Shown piece after piece: positions 25,820 to 35,507 of a DNA stretch of 64,000 nt; within the stretch, counting starts at the first letter, position 1; every line of letters begins with the position of its first letter. Under the pieces are notes generated by a model that ran no database searches, was not told where the DNA came from, and worked only from the letters and a program-made list of their open reading frames with translations. Both the position numbers and the translations under genes were made by a program. Source of the DNA: Bartonella sp. HY038 (GTDB taxonomy: Bacteria > Pseudomonadota > Alphaproteobacteria > Rhizobiales > Rhizobiaceae); assembly GCF_014117425.1 (NCBI RefSeq), contig NZ_CP059725.1, forward strand, positions 2,604,001 through 2,668,000, given 5' to 3'.

Positions 25820-26965
25820 ATGCCTTATGAACAGGTATTTAAAAACGCCAAAATTGTTTTAGAAAATGAAGTTATTTTTGGCAGTTTACAAATAAAAGAT
25901 GGTAAAATCGCCAATATAGATCAGGGTAAAATGACGACAGGTACAGACGTTGGCGGCGACTATCTTGTCCCTGGTCTCATTGAACTTCACACCGATAATA
26001 TTGAAGGCCATCTTCATCCGCGACCAAAAGTGCGTTGGAACACATTAAGTGCTCTTCATGCCCATGATATGCAAATTTGCGGTGCCGGCATTACTACTGT
26101 TTTTGATAGCCTGCGCGTTGGCAACGAAGAACTACGCGGTGTAGCAACATCCTCCATTGCAGAATTAAAAGATTTAGCTGATACAATCGCCCATGCGGAT
26201 AAAGAAAATTTGTTAAAAGCTGAACACTTTATTCATTTGCGCTGTGAAGTATCACTGCCTGATACAGTCGATATTTTTGACCAAGTAGCTGATAATAGCC
26301 AGATACGCCTTGCTTCACTAATGGATCATGCCCCAGGACAAAGGCAATTTGCAACAATTGAGGCGTATAAGATCTATTATCAAGGCAAATATGGTATTTC
26401 TGATAGTGTTTTTGAAGAATATGCTGCACGCCGCGTTAAGCAATCAGCACAATATTCTCGTGACAATCGCTTGACCATTGCCCAAAAAGCGAAAGAGAAA
26501 AATATTATCCTTGCTAGCCATGATGATGCAACCACCGACCATGTAAGCGAAGGGTTAGAGCTTGGCGTTGCAGTTTCAGAATTTCCAACCACCCTTGACG
26601 CAGCTATTCATGCCCACAAAAACGGTCTACATGTATTAATGGGCGCACCTAATATTGTGCGTGGCAAATCTCATTCGGGCAATATATCAGCCTCCTACTT
26701 ATTAGAGCATGGTTGCCTTGATATTTTGTCATCCGATTATGTGCCTTTTAGCCTATTGCATTCAGTTTTTGCTATTGCAGGTGATAATGATAATGATCTT
26801 GCAACTGCGATGCGCTATGTGAGCGCAAACCCCGCCACAGCAGCAGGCCTATATGATCGTGGCATATTGCAACAAGGGCGGCGCGCTGACCTATTGCGGG
26901 TACGCAAGCATCAACATATGCCAATCATCAATGGTGTATGGCGCGAGGGACAACGTGTTGCCTGA
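25820..26965 (+). CDS. phnM: Ribosyl triphosphonate diphosphatase PhnM
   Basis: A 381-residue amidohydrolase-fold enzyme that removes pyrophosphate from the 5-triphosphoribosyl phosphonate made by PhnGHI(L). The metal-binding segment ELHTDNIEGHLHPRP is near residue 58, LASHDDATTDH near 235 and SSDYVPFSLL near 305. The ATG at 25820 follows GGAG by eight bases and replaces the longer ORF start. It overlaps phnN by 11 bases. Confidence 0.93.
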   Translation: MPYEQVFKNAKIVLENEVIFGSLQIKDGKIANIDQGKMTTGTDVGGDYLVPGLIELHTDNIEGHLHPRPKVRWNTLSALHAHDMQICGAGITTVFDSLRVGNEELRGVATSSIAELKDLADTIAHADKENLLKAEHFIHLRCEVSLPDTVDIFDQVADNSQIRLASLMDHAPGQRQFATIEAYKIYYQGKYGISDSVFEEYAARRVKQSAQYSRDNRLTIAQKAKEKNIILASHDDATTDHVSEGLELGVAVSEFPTTLDAAIHAHKNGLHVLMGAPNIVRGKSHSGNISASYLLEHGCLDILSSDYVPFSLLHSVFAIAGDNDNDLATAMRYVSANPATAAGLYDRGILQQGRRADLLRVRKHQHMPIINGVWREGQRVA

Positions 26966-27563
26966 TAACCAGACCTTTGAAAATTCAACCTATGTGCCTG
27001 ATCTTGGTTTTTTTGTTGCAATTATTGGGCCAAGTGGCGCGGGTAAAGATACGCTACTTGCCCTTGTGCAAGAAAGTTTCAAAAATGATCCACGCTTTGT
27101 ATTTGCAAAGCGTGTGGTAACCCGCCAAGCGCAAGGTGAAGACCACGATACTTTATCAATTGAAGGCTTTTTGCACGCACAAAATAATGGTGCCTTTTGT
27201 TTAAACTGGCAAGCCCATGGGCTTTATTATGGCTTACCGCAGCAGCTTATTGATGACCTTACTCAAGGCAAAACTGTTATTGCCAATATTTCTCGCAAAA
27301 CACTCAATCAGTGCGCAGATAAATTTAAAAACTTTGCAATTATTGAGATTACCGCCCAAAGAGACATTTTACGACAGAGATTAAAAAATCGCGGTCGCGA
27401 AAGTGACCAAGACATTGAGCAACGTCTATTGCGAGCAAGCCTGCCCTTTGCATTGCCAAGCAATATATTGGCCTACCAAATTGACAATTCTTTAGCACCT
27501 CAACATGGTGCGGCTCAGTTGCAAAAAATTTTATGCCTATTGCAAACTACTTCTGAACCTTAA
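26955..27563 (+). CDS. phnN: Ribose 1,5-bisphosphate phosphokinase PhnN
   Basis: A 202-residue P-loop kinase with Walker A GPSGAGKDTL near residue 22 and the VTRQAQGEDHDTLS segment typical of guanylate-kinase-like PhnN. It converts ribose 1,5-bisphosphate to PRPP, closing the C-P lyase pathway. I choose the GTG at 26955 because GAGGGA lies just upstream; earlier in-frame starts fall inside phnM and encode unrelated sequence. Its stop codon overlaps the stop of the convergent rdrB gene. Confidence 0.9.
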   Translation: MLPDNQTFENSTYVPDLGFFVAIIGPSGAGKDTLLALVQESFKNDPRFVFAKRVVTRQAQGEDHDTLSIEGFLHAQNNGAFCLNWQAHGLYYGLPQQLIDDLTQGKTVIANISRKTLNQCADKFKNFAIIEITAQRDILRQRLKNRGRESDQDIEQRLLRASLPFALPSNILAYQIDNSLAPQHGAAQLQKILCLLQTTSEP

Positions 27564-30334
27564 AACCGAAATTTTTTACCATCAAGACAGATTTTTTCTA
27601 ATAATAAATCAGGTCGTACGTCGTTCAAGTTTTTTAAACTAAGATTATGGAGTGGGCGTAAAAAATGGGCATATTCCATACGTAAACTTGTTGCAAAAAT
27701 ACCTGGGTCATCTGAACCTATAGAAAAACATACAGGCTCATTGGTTGGGTCATCAACAGATTTCAACCAATTTTGCGCATGATGGCTATCATAAGTATCA
27801 TGAATACTAATGCGCACATTACTGCTTGGCAGTGTTTCAATGGCAATTTGTCGCTTTTTAAGTTCGAGCAAAATAGCTTGTTGAAGAGCTTTTAACACTT
27901 CCTCATCAAGTACATCACTATTTCTAGTAATGATGATATCAGTTTTAGTTCTTTGCATAACGGTCTTTTTTACCGTGTTGCCTTGCCTCTTTTCATGAAG
28001 ATCAAAATGTTCAGGTACATTGTTTGTATTGCGAAAAATCGGCTTCCTTAAACCGACCCCATGGCGGTTCCAAAATAAATCATAAGCCAAAGGGTCATCT
28101 AATTTTGCTTGGGCAAGTCGCTGTGCTTCTTGACGCCTTGTCGGGTTAATATCACGAATAGACCAGTCTTTTGCCAAGGGATCAAGGCCGCGCAACAACC
28201 ATGCTTTTATCAAATTTTCAGGTGTTATAGTATTATCCTGCCAAATGTATTGAGCAAGATTATGAATTTCACTGTTGATACGGGGTAACTTGGCGAGCAA
28301 AATGGCGTGCTTTTTTATCATATATTTTGCAAATATTAAATCATCTAACCTATCTTCATAGGTCATAACAATATTTTCACCAATTGCATTCCACCATTGC
28401 GTAACATTAAGACCAGAAGCCGTTGCATGACCAAGGCGGCTGCCTGCCTGTGGTTCCAAATAGATCAAGGTTTCCATCATAGCACGAAGACCAGATGCAA
28501 TATGGTTGAAGTCTTCACCAACATGATAGGTTACCCGTGAAATACCAGCCGTTTTTAAACGCCTAAAAACTGGTGCAAATATTTCTGGTTCGGCATGTCG
28601 TTCATTGCTGGCTGCATCAATGCCGCGAATAAAATAGCTTAAACTAGGATATTTTTTTAAAACTTGAATCAGCGCCCTACCATTTTGATCGATTTGACGC
28701 CTTACAGAAGCCTTGCGACAAGATGGGCGATAGCCACTGTCAAAAAAGCGTTTTTCCTCATTTATGTCCAACCTTTTGATAAAATGACAAACAAGACTGA
28801 GCCGCAATCGCCGTTTGGTTTTTGAAGGGCAGACTTTATTATCACCCTTATCATTTATCGGCAGCTCAGCGCTTTCTTTCGCTTTAATGCAATCAATCAA
28901 TTGGCAAATAGAGCGACCCGTATAAAAAGAATCTTTTGGCAGATTATCATTTTCATCCTCACATAAAAAACGATAATAGCCGCGCAGAATATCAACCAGT
29001 AACTTTTCTGTCTTTTCGACATTGCTTTTAGGAGAAAACCGCCCTTCTAAATGACTGATAAATTGCTGGTGGCCGCGCTCTATTTGTCTAAAACGTTCAG
29101 CATATTTTTTCTCAGCCTCAGTGCGTAATTCAGTAAATGTGATATATTGAAACTGATCAAAGCCTTTTTGGCTTTTTTGCTGAACTAATAGCCGATAGAA
29201 TTGCGAACGAATTAAAGCATAATGCCAAAACCACAGTCCAAACCGCACATCCTTGTCATTATCGATAAAATATTTATAAATTTGTGCTAGATATAATGCC
29301 TCTTCTGCCGTTTTTGATTGGCCGCGCATTGAAGCCATTTTTTTTATTCTTTTGGTAATTTTTCGCTGTTTAAATAAGTATTCATCCATAAAATTACGCC
29401 ATGATTTACGACTATTTTTAAACTTAATTCTAGGAAGATACGATAAATGCTTTTGATACTCATTGTTGTAAAGACTAAAATAGAGCAAGCGAGTACGCTG
29501 TTGAGAAGCTATTTTAACACGGTTTAATAATTCTTGGCGTGTAAAACCTTGCTCCTCCTGCTCAAGCAGGCGCGCAACACCATTGCCGATAGGGGTTCTT
29601 AATCCGCCATCTTTTAAAGGGTCATCCAACAAAGGTTTTAGAAATGTGTCAGGCGCTTGAATTGCCGTCATCCAAACCTTATCGGCCTCTAAGGTACCAT
29701 TTAAATGCATGTGCACTTCATCAAGACCATGGGTCTTGCAAATATAGTCCAAAAACGGGCTATCATCGACTGGCAAGGTTGAATCGCATAGCCAGTTGTT
29801 AAACCTTTGTTCAATAACACCGCGTGACTTCACATCGGACAGCCATTGCTTACCATCCACCAATTGTTGAGTTATCCAAGATGCAGTAATCAATAATGGC
29901 GGTACCACCAAGATAAGATCTTGCCATAAATCAACCAAATGCATGTGGATACGGATCGATTTATCATTGCCTTCAACAATAAAAATATTCGCCAATGCAT
30001 TCAATAATTTTGGCAATAAGTAGGAAAAATCACTAGTATTTCTTTTATTGGCAAAAACTTTGTTGCTATCAGCACTATATTTAAAAATAAGCCGTTCAAT
30101 ATGGTTTTCCACCGCTTGGTCGGTTGCAAGTGGTGTAAGTTCCCGCAGTGCTAAAAAACGCCCTTTATAAAACGCATCGGATAATTTTTTTAAACTCGCA
30201 ATATTAAGCAAGTTCTCGCTGGTGTCATGAAAATCGTTTAAGCAATTTAAAAATAAATGATTGCGCATATTGGCCTTGGTATAATTTACCAATTCCTGCG
30301 CTTCAAACCGTTCACTCGCCAAATGTTGTGTCAT
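27560..30334 (-). CDS. rdrB: RADAR adenosine deaminase RdrB
   Basis: A 924-residue protein with a split adenosine-deaminase domain. Zinc and catalytic motifs appear in family order: HMHLNGT (H208, H210), YHVGEDF (H604, E607), RLGHAT (H636), LPSSNV and GSDDPGIF (D875, D876). Large insertions between the first and second motifs are typical of RdrB. In RADAR, RdrB forms a large shell that deaminates adenosine nucleotides or RNA during phage infection, together with RdrA. The start overlaps the rdrA stop by four bases. Catalytic residues all seem intact, so the system is probably functional. It meets phnN tail to tail with overlapping stops. Confidence 0.9.
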   Translation of the reverse strand: MTQHLASERFEAQELVNYTKANMRNHLFLNCLNDFHDTSENLLNIASLKKLSDAFYKGRFLALRELTPLATDQAVENHIERLIFKYSADSNKVFANKRNTSDFSYLLPKLLNALANIFIVEGNDKSIRIHMHLVDLWQDLILVVPPLLITASWITQQLVDGKQWLSDVKSRGVIEQRFNNWLCDSTLPVDDSPFLDYICKTHGLDEVHMHLNGTLEADKVWMTAIQAPDTFLKPLLDDPLKDGGLRTPIGNGVARLLEQEEQGFTRQELLNRVKIASQQRTRLLYFSLYNNEYQKHLSYLPRIKFKNSRKSWRNFMDEYLFKQRKITKRIKKMASMRGQSKTAEEALYLAQIYKYFIDNDKDVRFGLWFWHYALIRSQFYRLLVQQKSQKGFDQFQYITFTELRTEAEKKYAERFRQIERGHQQFISHLEGRFSPKSNVEKTEKLLVDILRGYYRFLCEDENDNLPKDSFYTGRSICQLIDCIKAKESAELPINDKGDNKVCPSKTKRRLRLSLVCHFIKRLDINEEKRFFDSGYRPSCRKASVRRQIDQNGRALIQVLKKYPSLSYFIRGIDAASNERHAEPEIFAPVFRRLKTAGISRVTYHVGEDFNHIASGLRAMMETLIYLEPQAGSRLGHATASGLNVTQWWNAIGENIVMTYEDRLDDLIFAKYMIKKHAILLAKLPRINSEIHNLAQYIWQDNTITPENLIKAWLLRGLDPLAKDWSIRDINPTRRQEAQRLAQAKLDDPLAYDLFWNRHGVGLRKPIFRNTNNVPEHFDLHEKRQGNTVKKTVMQRTKTDIIITRNSDVLDEEVLKALQQAILLELKKRQIAIETLPSSNVRISIHDTYDSHHAQNWLKSVDDPTNEPVCFSIGSDDPGIFATSLRMEYAHFLRPLHNLSLKNLNDVRPDLLLEKICLDGKKFRF

Positions 30335-33168
30335 TTATCATCGACAGTATAATGTGGCACAATATTAAGAAGATCAAAAAAACCATCAATCGTCACATAT
30401 CTCTGGTTCTTCTCATCCTTTGCAATACGACCAATCTTTACATGGATCTTCGGAGGGGTCATCCAAACATCAATATTTTCTGCAAATAGCCCTTCAAATT
30501 CTTTTCGTTCTTCCTCTCCAACTATCAGCTCCTTCATTTTAATAATGTTTTCAACCAAAATTTCATAAACGGCTTCACGGAAAGTTTCATTTTCATCATA
30601 TGGTGTGTTGTCTTCATTAGCTAACGTTTTATCAGGTTGAAGAAATGCCCAAATAAGCGGACAAGATAACAAAATAAATGCTAAGGGATACAAACCAACT
30701 GACCCAGTTTTTTTTAATCCCTTCAGAGTCGTAAACACAACTTTATCGCTAGCCTTGGGGCTTTGACGACGACCCGGAATATTTCCTGTTACAGCAATAA
30801 CGCTATTTAGTATGTTGATAATTTGACGATGGACTATTTGCCCAGTCATGACATCACCACCCGAACGCACAGCATCATCCAAACCGACGAGATCATCATG
30901 AAGGCGCGTAGCTAAATCGCCTAACATGCTGGGTGATAATTTGGTAACGCTGCTTAGTTTTGCAGCAAAATAACGCCATTTTTTAATGTCTTGTGCATAA
31001 TCATAAAAGGATGAAAAAGGATTATCCAAATCATCAATATTCTCAACTTTCAGCGCGGCTTTATTAATATCTTCTACTGCACTTTTATCAACAAGATTAG
31101 TTTGGATACCTATATTATTACCCTCTGCACCAACTGAAAAAAAAGGCAAAATATCTTCAACGGTTGCTTTGGAAAAAGCAGCTTCCATACCACGGTCAAG
31201 ATCGCATAATATTCCTATAGTGCTAAATAGGGATAAGGTGGAGAGTGCATTTTGTTCCTCCCCACTTGAATTATAATATTTATAGGATATCGTTTTTAAA
31301 AGAATATCAAAATTATAAAGACGATCTTCCTCAAATAAATCTTGAAAACGATACCAGATAATATTTCTATAAGGACTTAAATCATCATTTTTTGAATGTA
31401 TTTTTTTTAACCATTTTCTATTTATATTTTCAACATCCCAACCAAAAGTTTTTTGCTTAGTATCATCAACTTCTTCTGCCTTTATCGGATTTGATAGTGT
31501 TCCTCTATATAAAATTTTAATAGCGTCATTTGTTTTCCAAAAATTTGCCAAACCGATTGCCCCCAAGCGGGTGGGGCGCAAAGCACCTCTTTGGTCTTGG
31601 AAGCGGCTTACAGCACCTATACGCGCAGTAAAATCGGCTATTTCAGGATTTCCCCCCTGCCATAAATAATTTAAAAATTTTTTTCTTTTATCACTATTTT
31701 CAAGAAAATTTTGCTTGGTCATCACCGCAGGTAAAGCTAGTGCGAATAAAGCACGCAGTATTGACGGCGCACTATTTAATCCATCAGCAAGCGCTAGTGA
31801 TAGACAATGCAAGGGAACAACAGTTTTCGAAATTTGGTTAGTGCTAAATTTGATTAAGGCTGCTGGCTCACCTACGTTAATAAACCAGCTTAAAATAACA
31901 GAAAGGGTCGTATCAAAGCTTTCTGGCTGCAACTGCAATTGTGGTATGCCGATAGCCCGCAAGCGCAAATTAAAAAGCTGTAAAACCCTGCGACGGCTTT
32001 CAGTTATATCAGTTAACTGCAACGCACGTAAATAACCAAGCACAAGACGAATTGGTTCAGCAAAAATAATATCTAAAAATTTATTATCATCTGCGTCAAC
32101 TTCGTGTAATTGTATAGATATATTTTTTAATGCCCATGACCTCATGATAAACTTTGGAGCATTTACCCCTGCAATCGCTTGTATAAATATATCTTGCTTA
32201 ATTGTCCCCAAAGGTAACATAGGAATACGATATTGAGGGGGAAGAATTTTTAAAAGATATTGCTCTTCTAATTCATTGACGGCGTCTTGCAAGCGCTCTT
32301 TGCTAATATCATTTTTACTCTCTCCTTCAAACTTCATGACATCGGTGCCAAAATTTTCATAAATATTTTTACGAATAAGACGACCATAAAGCTCAATGTC
32401 ACCAGACAAGATGACAAATAGTTGTGGTGATGTTAAGTATTTTCGCAAGGCCTCCAATATCATATAACCGCGCTCAAAATTGGTATCAACATCATCAAAT
32501 GACAGAATGAAAAACTCACACTTCAAAATTTTCAACGCAGTTTCAATATAGTTATTTAGCTTAAGTTCGAAATTGCGACGTTTACTTGCTTTGCGCAATC
32601 CCTCACTCATTGCCCAACTAGCATCCTCCCATTCTTGGCCAAAAACGTCTTTGCTACCAATACCATCTAAAAGAACTAGCCCCTCCGCAAGTTTTTCCCT
32701 CGCGTCATTATAGGCATAGTCTTCGCTATCGGATGTATGTTCGTTGTCTTGAAACTTTTCAATTGACTTATCAATCAAGTCAATAATCATTAAAAGGATA
32801 TGGTCTTTGCTTTCAATCAAGGTTGGATCAATAATGGGTAAAATACAAACCTTCGGCTTATCACTCGCATTAGAGCTTCCATTATCTGGTTTTGAATAGT
32901 CATCTAAAAAACGAATTAAAAAATTTGTTTTACCACTGCCACGTCCACCCTCAATAAGCACGGTTTGATGAAATCGGGTATGATAAATTACGCTGCTTTC
33001 AGATTCTTTATCTTTCAACCGTTCTTTACGTTCTTTAAGAAAGGTTAATAAACTTTTGTTAGCAGCTATCTGCAACATAGAGCCCGCTTTAGGGGAATCA
33101 GGCTGTGACAAATCAATAATAATATCGGCTTTTTCTGCACCATTTGTTGTATTGCTTTGATTTGTCAT
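30331..33168 (-). CDS. rdrA: RADAR ATPase RdrA
   Basis: A 945-residue P-loop ATPase with Walker A GGRGSGKT at residues 74-81 and Walker B FILSFDDVD near 220-228. The remainder is a long helical region with one hydrophobic segment near residue 830 (LYPLAFILLSCPLIWAFL). Size, ATPase type and direct coupling to an rdrB deaminase identify RdrA of the two-gene RADAR defence system. RdrA assembles as an oligomer that activates RdrB on infection. The gene starts with ATG after GGAGAATGGGGT. No third RADAR accessory gene is seen upstream. Confidence 0.88.
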   Translation of the reverse strand: MTNQSNTTNGAEKADIIIDLSQPDSPKAGSMLQIAANKSLLTFLKERKERLKDKESESSVIYHTRFHQTVLIEGGRGSGKTNFLIRFLDDYSKPDNGSSNASDKPKVCILPIIDPTLIESKDHILLMIIDLIDKSIEKFQDNEHTSDSEDYAYNDAREKLAEGLVLLDGIGSKDVFGQEWEDASWAMSEGLRKASKRRNFELKLNNYIETALKILKCEFFILSFDDVDTNFERGYMILEALRKYLTSPQLFVILSGDIELYGRLIRKNIYENFGTDVMKFEGESKNDISKERLQDAVNELEEQYLLKILPPQYRIPMLPLGTIKQDIFIQAIAGVNAPKFIMRSWALKNISIQLHEVDADDNKFLDIIFAEPIRLVLGYLRALQLTDITESRRRVLQLFNLRLRAIGIPQLQLQPESFDTTLSVILSWFINVGEPAALIKFSTNQISKTVVPLHCLSLALADGLNSAPSILRALFALALPAVMTKQNFLENSDKRKKFLNYLWQGGNPEIADFTARIGAVSRFQDQRGALRPTRLGAIGLANFWKTNDAIKILYRGTLSNPIKAEEVDDTKQKTFGWDVENINRKWLKKIHSKNDDLSPYRNIIWYRFQDLFEEDRLYNFDILLKTISYKYYNSSGEEQNALSTLSLFSTIGILCDLDRGMEAAFSKATVEDILPFFSVGAEGNNIGIQTNLVDKSAVEDINKAALKVENIDDLDNPFSSFYDYAQDIKKWRYFAAKLSSVTKLSPSMLGDLATRLHDDLVGLDDAVRSGGDVMTGQIVHRQIINILNSVIAVTGNIPGRRQSPKASDKVVFTTLKGLKKTGSVGLYPLAFILLSCPLIWAFLQPDKTLANEDNTPYDENETFREAVYEILVENIIKMKELIVGEEERKEFEGLFAENIDVWMTPPKIHVKIGRIAKDEKNQRYVTIDGFFDLLNIVPHYTVDDK

Positions 33169-33603
33169 ACCCCATTCTCCTCAAGATACATGTTATATAA
33201 TCATATTGACCGCATATAAAACACAGCATCAATCGCAAAATATAACATTAAGCTAAGCTTATATTCATAAATATTTAAGGAACATTGGTAATTTAAATAA
33301 AAATGTTACGCAATACAAATCTCATACTACTTAATACAAATATATTTCATGATATTCTAATTAATTGAATTTAACTCTTCTACTTAAACCCAAATATTTA
33401 ATCTTGTTTTCGTTGACAAAAATGGCAAAAGACGCAGCATGTCACGCTCGCGCAGCGAAATGCGGTGCGAAATTCCACTATAATAAGCGCATTTCGCCAA
33501 CATTTTTATTAAAAACATCAAATATTGATCGAAGTATAGCTAAAAATGCATTAACTAAAAATACTGGCGAAATACAAGTTAGTTCGAAGAATAACGGTTT
33601 TCT
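33169..33603. other. Non-coding region with the rdrA promoter and an ldt 3' fragment
   Basis: About 435 bp. The part next to rdrA is AT-rich and should hold its promoter. The centre (33389-33484) is a degenerate copy of the 3' end of the ldt gene found at 35508. A plus-strand ORF here (33365-33607) runs through that fragment antisense and is not credible. Confidence 0.55.
33389..33484 (-). repeat. Direct repeat A: partial copy of the ldt 3' end
   Basis: On the minus strand this encodes SLRERDMLRLLPFLSTKT followed by a stop, matching the last ~25 residues of the L,D-transpeptidase at 35508-36095. By eye it is about 85 percent identical to repeat B. It lies downstream of the RTX-like gene, so the two repeats bracket that gene in the same orientation. 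Confidence 0.75.
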
Positions 33604-35274
33604 TTAAACAATAAGTGCTGTTTGTGCATGTTGGTCAAAAGCCGCATTATAATTGTCATTGGCAAAATCGCGAGCTGAAGCACTATCTGCGCTATGCTGA
33701 TCAGCCATAATACTAAAGGCATTCGCAGATCCGCTATCAGCAGCAAGGCCAAGTTGTGGCTCAGTAATAACATTACCATTTTTATCTTCTAGGGTAATGT
33801 TTGCACCATCAGCATTGGCCTGATTGATCAAATCTGTTAGCCAACCAATTTTATTTGGCTGAACATTGCGAACATCCAAACGAATGGTTTCAATATTGCT
33901 AGCAAGCAAACCAGAAGAGGATAGATCAACCAACCAATCCTTATAATTTGCTTCAAACCGGCTTAATGTGCTTGCGGTCAAGATAAGCGTATCATTGCCC
34001 TCGCCACCATCAATTTGTAAAGCTCCAGCATCAATATGACCATTCAAATGAATAATATCATCGCCCGAACCCGCATCAATTTTATTTTTACCGCCATTAG
34101 TAGCAGTAACATTGCCAATTAAGGTCATAATGTCATTGCCTGATCCTAAATCAAACAGGTTAAGACCGCCAATGTTTTCTGCATGCACATTACCTTCGAT
34201 ATAAAGGTCATCATTGCCGCCACCAGCAAAAATATTATTAGCCCCACTATTGGCAAAGAAATTACCAAGGAAAGTCAAACTATCGTCTAAATCACTTAAC
34301 TGAAAACGGTTTTCAGGGTCTATTGCATTCTTATCGCTATTTGGGCTTTGATTTATAATATCACCGTTTACTTCTAGAACAGTTTGGGCATAACTACCAA
34401 TCGAATTAGTTCCATTATCGTAAACTTCCACATTACCATTAATAGTTATCAGGAAAGAATCAACTTGCAAAGCATTTTCGTCCATATAACCGGTGTTGAT
34501 AGAGTTTTTACCTTTATTGCTAATTAATGAACCAGAAACAAAACTTCCGTCTAAAGAATTAATCCCAAAGTTATTCATTCTATAACCGCTTGATTCTATA
34601 TTACCTAAAATCTTAACTTCCGTCGTTTGGCCAAAAAATGCGAATTGGTTATCCCCTTCATTGGCAATAAAGCTACCGGCAACAAACATTTTTGCATGTT
34701 TTCCGCTAACCATTACCAAATTCGATGCGTCGTTTTGAGAAATCACACTTCCGTTAACATTCAAAAAACTATCATAATTAGAATCACCTATAGTAATAAC
34801 ATTCACAGCTCGGCTACTAATATCCCCAGTCGCAACCAAATCACTTCCAACATTTAATGTATGCGAACCGCTTGATAAAGTGATGCTTAAATAACCACCT
34901 AAATTTTCAATTCCACCGTCAAAACTTATGGTTTTATTTCCGCTATCACCTGAAATCCATAGGTCTCTCCCGCTACTGGCAATCGCTTTTCCTCCGACAT
35001 TGACAATATCATTACCATCCTTCAAATCTAGTACGGTTGAATTATATGGATCATTACCGGGGAAAGTTGCCAATGTACCAAGCAAATTACCTGTAATAGT
35101 AACAGTGTCATCAAGGTTAGTGCCCGTGAACGAACTACCATTGCCAAAATCACCAACAATATGGAGTTGGCTGCCAGTAGTACTTGAACTTAAAACCTGC
35201 GCTAAAGCATTTTGGTTGCTTTGCTCCAAAGCATTCTCATCAGCGTCCAATATTTTTTTTGAAATTACAGTCAT
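33604..35274 (-). CDS. RTX-like repeat protein, copy 2
   Basis: A 556-residue acidic Asn/Gly/Asp-rich protein with no Sec signal. Residues about 50-440 hold roughly fifteen imperfect repeats of 22-28 residues with patterns such as NGSVI, GNIESSG and, near the end, GGGNDDLYIEGNVHAENIGGLN and GSGDDIIHLNGHIDA. The following module (YKDWLVDLSSSGLLAS, IGWLTDLINQANADGA) matches the product of 4070-5410. A ~70-residue tail rich in Ala, Asp and Ser ends QTALIV. I infer a secreted or surface Ca-binding protein, possibly a type I substrate. AAAGGAG precedes ATG. The gene is bracketed by direct repeats of the ldt 3' end. Confidence 0.72.
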   Translation of the reverse strand: MTVISKKILDADENALEQSNQNALAQVLSSSTTGSQLHIVGDFGNGSSFTGTNLDDTVTITGNLLGTLATFPGNDPYNSTVLDLKDGNDIVNVGGKAIASSGRDLWISGDSGNKTISFDGGIENLGGYLSITLSSGSHTLNVGSDLVATGDISSRAVNVITIGDSNYDSFLNVNGSVISQNDASNLVMVSGKHAKMFVAGSFIANEGDNQFAFFGQTTEVKILGNIESSGYRMNNFGINSLDGSFVSGSLISNKGKNSINTGYMDENALQVDSFLITINGNVEVYDNGTNSIGSYAQTVLEVNGDIINQSPNSDKNAIDPENRFQLSDLDDSLTFLGNFFANSGANNIFAGGGNDDLYIEGNVHAENIGGLNLFDLGSGNDIMTLIGNVTATNGGKNKIDAGSGDDIIHLNGHIDAGALQIDGGEGNDTLILTASTLSRFEANYKDWLVDLSSSGLLASNIETIRLDVRNVQPNKIGWLTDLINQANADGANITLEDKNGNVITEPQLGLAADSGSANAFSIMADQHSADSASARDFANDNYNAAFDQHAQTALIV

Positions 35275-35507
35275 CTTCCACTCCTTTAATAATTACTAAT
35301 ATAATTATACGATAATTAAATACATTAACTTTACAAGTAGAAATAAGCGATTCACAAATAAATATATTTATATTATATTTAACTTATTTATAATATAATA
35401 TAAATCAATAAATTTGGAATTTTAATTATTCTAAAAATGCGGTATCATGACACTCAACTTATTGCACATTTACATATAGTTACGTCGTCGCTGCCTTTTT
35501 GATATTG

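Noticed and set aside
33365..33607. Plus-strand ORF of 80 codons
   Set aside because: It runs antisense through the duplicated ldt 3' fragment, has no ribosome binding site, and its protein resembles nothing but a reversed reading of that fragment.
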